Assembly (NCBI GenBank): GCA_005888955.1
Contig: VBCS01000070.1
Location: 1-6,448, forward strand
From: Betaproteobacteria bacterium
Lineage (GTDB): Bacteria; Pseudomonadota; Gammaproteobacteria; Burkholderiales; Casimicrobiaceae
Reading direction: 5' to 3'
Length of the DNA: 6,448 nt
Each line of letters begins with the position of its first letter. Positions within the stretch are counted from its first letter, which is position 1. A program made the translations under genes and the position numbers. Positions 1 to 4,720 of this stretch are shown here, in pieces. The notes under the pieces were generated by a model that saw nothing but the letters and a program-made list of their open reading frames with translations, searched no databases and had not been told where the DNA came from.

Positions 1-2319
1 ATTCAATCGCGTCGATCAACTCTGTCGCGCTACATCGATCTCCGGCTTTCGGGAAGCAGGGGTTTCGTGATCTACGTTCCCGCATACTCGGACGGGACGC
101 TCCGCGGCTTGGTGGCCGCCGCGGTCGGCGGAGAGTGGCTGCCCTCGCTGCTCGGGGAGCGCTTCGACGATTATGAGATCGTGCTCCTCGATGGCGGCGA
201 GCTCGCCAATCGGGCCGGGGCCAACGGCGCGGGACCGGAGCGGACGCAGGAGCAAAGCGTCAACATCGCCAATATACGCTGGACACTCCGCGTAACGCCT
301 ACGGTCGAATACCTGCAACGTGCGGATTCCGCCCTGCCGGAGGCGGCGCTCGGTCTGGGCGCGGTGCTGGCGACCCTGCTCGCACTTTCTACCTATCTTT
401 TCCAAACCGCGCGCCGCGGCGCCCACGAGCTCGCAGCGACCAACGCGCGGCTGCGCGAGGACATTCAGGCGCGGCGCCAGGTCGAGCAGGCGCTGCGCGA
501 GGGCGAGCAACGCACCCGGCTCATCATCGACGCGATTAAGGATTGCGCGATCTACATGCTCGATCCCGAGGGGCGCGTCGCCAGCTGGAATCGCGGCGCC
601 GAAGCCATCAACGGCTACGCCCCGGAGGAAATCATCGGCCGGCACTTCTCTGTCCTCTATCCGCCGGACCGACAGCAACCTCCCGAAAGTGAGCTGGCCG
701 TCGCGGCGCGCCAGGGCTGGTTCGAGGAAGAATGCTGGCATCTGCGCAAGGATGGAACGCGCTATTGCGGCGACGACATCATTTCCGCGATCCGCGACGA
801 GGACGGCGCCATGCGAGGATTTTCCGTGATCACGCGCGACGCCACTCCGCGGATCGCCTTGCGCGAGCAGACCGAACGCTCGCGCGATTTCTACTTCGCG
901 TTGTTCTCCGGATTTCCCAATCTCGTCTGGCGCTCCGACGCGCAGGGCTCCTGCGACTACCTTAATCAGGCCTGGCTCGATTACACCGGGAGGTCGCGGG
1001 AAGCCGAGCTGGGCAGCGGATGGGTGGAAGGAATGCACCCCGACGATCGTGCGCGCTGGCGCGCAACCTTCGACCGGGCTTATGGCGAAATGCAGCCATT
1101 CGAAATCGAATTTCGGCTGCGCCGCGCCAACGGCGAGTACGGATCCATGATTTGCGTCGGGCGTCCGTATCACGATATGCAGGGCCAATTTGCCGGGTAT
1201 CTGTGCTCTTGCTACGACAATACGACACGCCGCGCCATGGAAATCGCGCTGCGCGAAAGTGAGGCCCGCTACGAGGGAATGACCGCCAATGTTCCTGGGA
1301 TGGTATTTCAACTCCTGCGCGACGATGCCGGACGCATTTCATTCTCCTATGTAAGCCAGGGCTGCGAAGCTTTGACCGGCTTGCCCGAGGCACAGGTCAG
1401 GGCCGATGCCGAATCGTTTTTCCGCCTGGTCCCGGCTCCCGAGCGCACGCATCTTTCTGCGACGCTCGACGCCTCCGCGGCGCAATTCACGACCTGGAAT
1501 TGGGCGGGGCGACTTCTTCCGCCCCAAGGCGCAAGCGAGAAATGGATTAACATCCGGGCGCGACCCCGTCGCCTCGACAGCGGCGAGATCCTCTGGGATG
1601 GATTGGTCTTCGACGACACGCAGGGACGCCTGGCGCAGCTCGAAGTCGAGCGCTCGCGCGAAGAACTGCGCGCGCTGTCGCGCCACCTGCAGACGATCCG
1701 CGAAGAGGAAAAAGCCAGAATCGCGCGCGAGGTCCACGACGAGCTAGGCTCGACGCTCACCGCGCTCAAAATGGATCTCGACTGGCTGGGCGAGCACCTG
1801 GAGAGTGCTCCCGGGCCCATCGCGCAAAAGCGCGCGACGATGGGCAAGCTGGTCGAAGCGGCGGTAGCCGCTACGCGCAGGATCGTCACCGACCTGCGCC
1901 CCAGCATCCTCGACGATCTCGGTCTTGCGGCGGCGCTACGCTGGCAGGCGACCGAGTTCGCCAAGCATACGGGCGCCCGCGTCGACGTCGATGCGCCGGA
2001 AACCGGTCTTCATATCGACCGCGACATCGCGCTGGCCCTTTTCAGGATCTTTCAGGAGACGCTGACCAACGTCGCGCGCCATGCGCGGGCAACTGAAGTT
2101 GCGGTGAAGCTCTCATCGAACGATGACGCGCTCATTCTGCGGATTCGCGATAATGGCGTCGGATTGTCCGAGGATGATCTGCGCAAGCCGACCTCCCTCG
2201 GAATTCGCGGCATGCGCGAGCGCGCACGCCAACTCGGCGGCGACATTTCGGTCTCCGCCGAGCCGGGATCGGGAACAACAGTCATCATCTCGATCCCGAG
2301 ATCGAAGCGCGCGGCGTAG
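1..2319 (+). CDS. CHASE-PAS-PAS-PAS sensor histidine kinase, HisKA_3 type (5' end outside window)
   Basis: Membrane sensor kinase that should autophosphorylate on histidine and pass phosphate to a NarL/LuxR-type response regulator. The frame is open from base 1 (772 codons visible), so the GTG at 67 is unlikely to be the true start. Numbering from base 1: codons 1 to about 110 resemble the end of an extracytoplasmic CHASE sensor domain (GFVIYVPAY at 22-30); a hydrophobic helix at about 116-135 is the membrane segment; a charged coiled coil follows (about 140-170). Three PAS domains lie at about 171-285, 295-412 (PAS_3-like, with HPDDRARW) and 422-542. The HisKA_3 phosphoacceptor is His579 in EVHDELGS. 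The ATPase domain has the N-box around Asn690, DNGVG at 717-721 and a glycine-rich LGIRGM lid. The frame ends in tandem stops, TAG then TGA. The usual HDxxxQ motif has Ser584 in place of Gln. No response regulator is adjacent in the window. The ligand is unknown. The kinase call is secure; the CHASE call is probable. Confidence 0.93.
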   Translation: MQSRRSTLSRYIDLRLSGSRGFVIYVPAYSDGTLRGLVAAAVGGEWLPSLLGERFDDYEIVLLDGGELANRAGANGAGPERTQEQSVNIANIRWTLRVTPTVEYLQRADSALPEAALGLGAVLATLLALSTYLFQTARRGAHELAATNARLREDIQARRQVEQALREGEQRTRLIIDAIKDCAIYMLDPEGRVASWNRGAEAINGYAPEEIIGRHFSVLYPPDRQQPPESELAVAARQGWFEEECWHLRKDGTRYCGDDIISAIRDEDGAMRGFSVITRDATPRIALREQTERSRDFYFALFSGFPNLVWRSDAQGSCDYLNQAWLDYTGRSREAELGSGWVEGMHPDDRARWRATFDRAYGEMQPFEIEFRLRRANGEYGSMICVGRPYHDMQGQFAGYLCSCYDNTTRRAMEIALRESEARYEGMTANVPGMVFQLLRDDAGRISFSYVSQGCEALTGLPEAQVRADAESFFRLVPAPERTHLSATLDASAAQFTTWNWAGRLLPPQGASEKWINIRARPRRLDSGEILWDGLVFDDTQGRLAQLEVERSREELRALSRHLQTIREEEKARIAREVHDELGSTLTALKMDLDWLGEHLESAPGPIAQKRATMGKLVEAAVAATRRIVTDLRPSILDDLGLAAALRWQATEFAKHTGARVDVDAPETGLHIDRDIALALFRIFQETLTNVARHARATEVAVKLSSNDDALILRIRDNGVGLSEDDLRKPTSLGIRGMRERARQLGGDISVSAEPGSGTTVIISIPRSKRAA

Positions 2320-2348
2320 TGACGCGCGCTCGAACACCCGTCGCCCGC

Positions 2349-2738
2349 TTACCCGGTCTTGACGGTCAGATTGTCGACGACGTTCCTGACGCCCTCAGTC
2401 GATGTCGCGATCTGCTTCGCACGATCGCGCAGCATATCCGAGTCAACGTTGCCACTCAGCGTAACCGTCGCATCCTTGGTATCGACGTTGATCTGCAGTG
2501 ACTTGAGCCCCGGCTCGGCGAGAATGGCCGCCTTCACCTTGGCCGTGATCGCCGTGTCATCCGTCGCCATTGCAATCTTGTCGGCCGCCTGACCAGTCTT
2601 GGCCTCGAGCTTCGCCGTCGTCGTCTGATCGGCGGGCCGGCTGGCAGCGGTGTTGCCGGTGCCGCGCTGCTCACAGCCAACCGTGAGTAGCGTCGCCGCC
2701 GCCAATGCAGTTACAAGTAGTGTCGGTTTCACGTTCAT
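2349..2738 (-). CDS. BON-domain putative lipoprotein (OsmY-like)
   Basis: A 129-residue exported protein. It begins MNVKPTLL followed by a hydrophobic stretch ending LLTVGC, with Cys22 as the likely lipidation site. The lipobox is imperfect (Thr at -3), so lipidation is probable rather than certain. Residues about 23-60 are a polar Thr/Ala/Lys-rich linker. Residues about 61-128 form one BON domain: the helix TAITAKVKAAIL, the strand TVTLSGNV at 91-98, and the closing GVRNVVDNLTV. BON domains occur in OsmY-like periplasmic proteins and are thought to bind membranes or envelope components, so an envelope or osmotic-stress role is inferred. The start is fixed by GAGGAG at 2745-2750, six bases upstream of the ATG. 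The stop is TAA. The gene converges on the sensor kinase, with 29 bases between the two stop codons and no recognisable terminator. No clear promoter is visible directly upstream, so co-transcription from further right is possible. Confidence 0.9.
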   Translation of the reverse strand: MNVKPTLLVTALAAATLLTVGCEQRGTGNTAASRPADQTTTAKLEAKTGQAADKIAMATDDTAITAKVKAAILAEPGLKSLQINVDTKDATVTLSGNVDSDMLRDRAKQIATSTEGVRNVVDNLTVKTG

Positions 2739-2776
2739 GTTGCACTCCTCAAACGAGAGTCCCTTCCCGTGTCCTT

Positions 2777-2796
2777 GGGCCGCGGATTACCGGCCC
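2777..2796 (-). other. GC-rich inverted repeat directly after the small reading frame
   Basis: GGGCCG (2777-2782) and CGGCCC (2791-2796) are perfect 6-base inverted arms around an 8-base loop. On the minus strand the hairpin begins immediately after the TAG of the small frame at 2797-3006. The bases after it (AAGGACACGG) contain no U-tract, so it does not qualify as a classic intrinsic terminator. It could mark a transcript 3' end or an intercistronic structure ahead of the BON gene. Confidence 0.4.
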
Positions 2797-3006
2797 CTAA
2801 GCATGCTGCGAATTGGGTTCCCAATAGGGCTTGGCGCCGAAATAGGAATGGATGAATACGGCCCATTCATGGTCGAGCAACGTCGGCAAAAGCTCCGGCT
2901 GCATCGATGGCGCGCGTTCGACGTCGGCGCCGATAAATGCTGACCATTGTGACACCGCGTGCGGAAGATTTCGGAAACGCGCGCGGTTCCAAGCTGCCCA
3001 TGGCAT
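2797..3006 (-). CDS. Small hypothetical protein, tryptophan-rich (69 aa)
   Basis: I do not recognise this family. The frame encodes 69 residues with five tryptophans (W3, W6, W21, W48, W62) and an aromatic C-terminal part containing HEWAVFIHSYFGAKPYWEPN. There is no signal peptide or membrane helix. Evidence for coding: its composition is protein-like, unlike the Arg/Pro/Ser-rich translations of the competing frames; its third codon positions are richer in G or C than those of the overlapping frame; and a hairpin follows its stop. Evidence against: the third-position bias is weaker than in the neighbouring genes, and the purine-rich AAAGGAG site abuts the ATG with no spacer. An in-frame TGA lies three codons upstream of the ATG, so the frame cannot start much earlier. 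It could also be a remnant of a longer gene. It is the only plausible gene in the 2739-3133 interval. Confidence 0.4.
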   Translation of the reverse strand: MPWAAWNRARFRNLPHAVSQWSAFIGADVERAPSMQPELLPTLLDHEWAVFIHSYFGAKPYWEPNSQHA

Positions 3007-3013
3007 CTCCTTT
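3007..3013 (-). promoter_or_regulatory. Ribosome binding site with ambiguous start choice
   Basis: On the minus strand AAAGGAG runs straight into ATGCCATGG. The first ATG (3004-3006) opens the 69-residue frame with zero spacing. The second ATG (2999-3001), out of frame, has a normal 5-base spacing and would give a 44-residue Arg-rich peptide (2867-3001). The site is a strong Shine-Dalgarno match, which suggests something is translated here, but it does not by itself decide which frame. Confidence 0.4.
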
Positions 3014-3088
3014 CACCCAAGACGAGAGTCTGCCGCTCGCGCGGTGCCGAGTGTATCGGCAGGCATCCGTTTTTCTTGTCGGAATTGC

Positions 3089-3120
3089 TGCACGTGCCGT
3101 CGGACTGCGTCCTACGTGCA
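3089..3120 (-). other. Inverted repeat downstream of the transglutaminase-like gene
   Basis: The outer arms TGCACGT (3089-3095) and ACGTGCA (3114-3120) pair perfectly. Inside them GGAC (3102-3105) and GTCC (3109-3112) form a second short stem. On the minus strand it starts 13 bases after the TAG of the upstream gene. No U-tract follows; a run of A appears a little further on. It is a candidate transcript-end or stabilising structure. Because the core contains the palindrome-like CACGTG, a protein-binding site is also possible. Confidence 0.35.
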
Positions 3121-3133
3121 CGAAGTCCGCGTG

Positions 3134-3979
3134 CTATGCCGCGAGCAGGACGCCCGAAGTCGGAGTTTGCAAGCGGACGAGCTGCGCGGTGTTGTCCGAC
3201 GGCTCGACCAGCGGGCTGAGGCGGCGCAGGCGAGCAGTTCCGAAGAGTGTCGCGAAGGCTACGTCCGCGGCGTCGCGGCCGGTACCGATGCGTACGATGC
3301 TGTCGATCGGCGCGAGCTCGGTCGGATCGAAGAGCTGCCACCGACCACCGAGGTACGCCTCGAATACCGCGTGGAAATCCTGTGGCGGGTCCTCGTAGCG
3401 CGTATACCCGGTCACGAACCGCGCCGGGATATTGAGCGCCCGGCACAATGCGATTGCGAGGTGGGCGAAGTCGCGGCATATGCCGGCGCGATTTGCCAGC
3501 ACGTCGCGCGCGGTGGTCACGGGTGACGAGGTTCCGACGCGGTAGGCGATGTTGTCACGTATCCAACGGCAGACCGCCTCAACCTGGGCATAGCCCGGGG
3601 CAATGCTGCCGAACGCGTCGCACGCCAGCGCAAACAACGCTTCCGCCTCGCAATAGCGGCTGGCAAGGACGTAGGGGATCACGTCCGGAGGAAGGACGGC
3701 CAGTGGAGTCCGGTCCGCGCTCGGATCGATCGCCGGCGCATCGAGATCGACCGCGGCGAGATAGCGAATGCTGAAGTGGCCCGGTTCGACGTTGACGCGC
3801 AGGAGGCGGTTGGCTCCCGTCGCATCGCAGAACTCGTCGAATTGCGCTGCCGGCTCCAGTGCGATCGTCTCGCAACGTACTCGCTGCCCCGGCGCCGGCG
3901 GCACCGCGATATTGAACAAGAAGAGTGTCTGCTGCAGAACGTCGTATTCCAGCTCGCAATCGATGCTGAAGGATTTCAC
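3134..3979 (-). CDS. Transglutaminase-like (papain-fold) domain protein
   Basis: A 281-residue protein of the bacterial transglutaminase-like superfamily, whose members act as cysteine proteases, peptidases or amidases. The catalytic triad is visible: Cys168 in NRAGICRDFAHL, His203 in DFHAVFEAYL and Asp218 in QLFDPTELAP, with the usual spacing and the core helix leading to IPARFVTGY at 184-191. Residues 1 to about 100 are a beta-rich N-terminal region of the kind found in this subgroup. No signal peptide or membrane helix is seen, so it is probably cytoplasmic. The start is GTG at 3977-3979, supported by GGAG (complement of 3986-3989) six bases upstream; the stop is TAG. It lies 58 bases after the stop of the broken ferritin-like gene on the same strand, with a GC-rich hairpin between, so it may share that transcript. 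The substrate cannot be told from the sequence. The family call is secure and the specific activity unknown. Confidence 0.92.
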   Translation of the reverse strand: MKSFSIDCELEYDVLQQTLFLFNIAVPPAPGQRVRCETIALEPAAQFDEFCDATGANRLLRVNVEPGHFSIRYLAAVDLDAPAIDPSADRTPLAVLPPDVIPYVLASRYCEAEALFALACDAFGSIAPGYAQVEAVCRWIRDNIAYRVGTSSPVTTARDVLANRAGICRDFAHLAIALCRALNIPARFVTGYTRYEDPPQDFHAVFEAYLGGRWQLFDPTELAPIDSIVRIGTGRDAADVAFATLFGTARLRRLSPLVEPSDNTAQLVRLQTPTSGVLLAA

Positions 3980-4004
3980 TTGCCACTCCGTTCTTACGCA
4001 ATTG

Positions 4005-4027
4005 CACCGGGCCGCCGGCGCCCGGTG
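4005..4027 (-). other. Strong GC-rich hairpin between the ferritin-like and transglutaminase-like genes
   Basis: CACCGGGC (4005-4012) and GCCCGGTG (4020-4027) are perfect 8-base inverted arms around a 7-base loop. On the minus strand it starts 10 bases after the TAG of the ferritin-like gene and ends 25 bases before the GTG of the next gene. The bases after it (CAATTGCGTA) lack a U-run. It may be a weak terminator, an RNA-stability element or a translation-insulating hairpin. If it does terminate transcription, little room remains for a separate promoter for the downstream gene. Confidence 0.5.
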
Positions 4028-4037
4028 TCCGCAGCGT

Positions 4038-4533
4038 CTAGTTCCTCAGGTCCTTGGGCAGGTTCTGGAGCAGGTCGGCGAGGTCATCGGCGTGCTCCTC
4101 CTCCGTCGCCTCGATCTCCTCCAGCATCTTGCGCGTGGTCGGATCGAATGGCGCGAAATAACGGATCATCTCGCGATAGCTGTCGATGGCGATCCTCTCG
4201 GCGACGAGATCCTCCTTGATCATGTCGACCAGCGAATTCCCCTCGACGTACCTGCTCCTCGCCGGCGTGCTCGAGAAACTCCGCGGCGACCGGTCCCGAA
4301 TGAATGCCTCTCGCCATGAAGTAATGGCGCTTGTAGCGCAGCACGCAAACGATCTCGGTCGCCAGCGCGGTGTTGAGGACCTTGACCGCCGTTTCGGTGT
4401 CGCCGCCGTAGCCATCGGTCACGGCGCCGCCGGCGATGTGCTGCCGCGCCCGCTCGCGCAGCGTCTTGACGTCGGTCAGGAATGGCTGCTTCTCCGAGTG
4501 CTTTGCGTTGCTCATGGATGGTTTCCTGGACAT
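4038..4533 (-). pseudogene. Broken ferritin-like (bacterioferritin/Dps-type) diiron protein gene
   Basis: Two halves of one four-helix-bundle ferritin-like protein lie in different frames. Reading from ATG at 4533, residues 1-94 run from MSRKPSMSNAKH through ATEIVCVLRYKRHYFMARG to FLEHAGEEQ, ending at base 4252. One extra base (4251) follows, then a second frame of 70 residues runs from YVEGNSLVDMIKEDLVAERI through EEIEATEEEHADDLADLL to a TAG at 4038. From memory of the family, intact members carry about 30 residues between these halves (EEQxHAD and the start of the next helix). The gene therefore seems to have an out-of-frame deletion plus frameshift, not a simple one-base error. The first iron half-site keeps its glutamates but loses its histidine; the second half-site (EEEH) is intact. 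The upstream frame would continue with unrelated residues to about 4084. Such proteins store or detoxify iron in the cytoplasm; this copy is probably inactive. An assembly error cannot be excluded. Confidence 0.85.
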
Positions 4534-4540
4534 GTACCTT

Positions 4541-4546
4541 CTCCTC
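4541..4546 (-). promoter_or_regulatory. Ribosome binding site of the ferritin-like gene
   Basis: GAGGAG on the minus strand is seven bases upstream of ATG at 4533 and favours that start over the in-frame ATG at 4515, which has no comparable purine-rich site. Its survival shows that the 5' end of the broken gene is not visibly decayed. Confidence 0.6.
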
Positions 4547-4566
4547 GTCGCTTCATGTATCGATAT

Positions 4567-4572
4567 ATTATG
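4567..4572 (-). promoter_or_regulatory. Possible -10 element for the ferritin-like gene
   Basis: CATAAT on the minus strand matches five of six bases of TATAAT and sits in the only AT-rich patch (about 4557-4572) of the 187-base gap between the malic enzyme and the ferritin-like start. It lies about 34 bases before the ATG at 4533, a sensible distance. No convincing -35 hexamer is found 16-18 bases upstream (the position holds GCACGC), so this is a weak call or a promoter needing an activator or alternative sigma factor. Confidence 0.3.
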
Positions 4573-4669
4573 CGCTACGCGTCGGCACCGCGTGCGAAGG
4601 CGAGCAGGATTCGTGCCGGCGAGGCGGAGTAAAATCTCCCTCGATACGCTCCGCAGCACACGGCAACGC

Positions 4670-4695
4670 CCCGTGCAATTTCTACAATGCACGGG
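4670..4695 (-). other. Inverted repeat after the malic enzyme gene
   Basis: CCCGTGCA (4670-4677) and TGCACGGG (4688-4695) are perfect 8-base arms around a 10-base loop, beginning 25 bases after the malic enzyme TGA on the minus strand. No U-tract follows on either strand. A third arm, CACGG at 4659-4663, can pair with CCGTG at 4671-4675, giving a mutually exclusive smaller hairpin. It is most likely part of the 3' untranslated region or a terminator-like structure. Confidence 0.45.
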
Positions 4696-4720
4696 TAAGA
4701 GTCTCTACTACAGCGACGCT

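Noticed and set aside
16..1311. A 431-codon open frame on the minus strand opposite the sensor kinase
   Set aside because: It is antisense to well-conserved PAS and CHASE coding sequence, has no recognisable domain and is expected in high-GC DNA where complementary frames rarely contain stops.
67..2319. GTG at 67 as the true start of the sensor kinase
   Set aside because: The frame is open to base 1 and the upstream residues continue the CHASE-like region, so the start lies outside the window.
2320..2348. A bidirectional terminator between the converging kinase and BON genes
   Set aside because: The 29 bases contain no inverted repeat longer than about 4 bases and no T-run on either strand.
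3007..3133. A promoter for the small frame, with TACACT as -10
   Set aside because: The hexamer matches only four of six bases and no -35 element is found at acceptable spacing.
2787..3479. A 230-codon minus-strand frame spanning the end of the transglutaminase-like gene and the following gap
   Set aside because: Its translation is Arg/Pro-rich, without domain features, and overlaps a gene with a full catalytic triad in another frame.
4240..4262. Programmed ribosomal frameshift joining the two halves of the ferritin-like gene
   Set aside because: There is no slippery heptamer or downstream pseudoknot that I can see, and simple frame-switching would still leave about 30 family-typical residues missing, so a deletion explains the sequence better.
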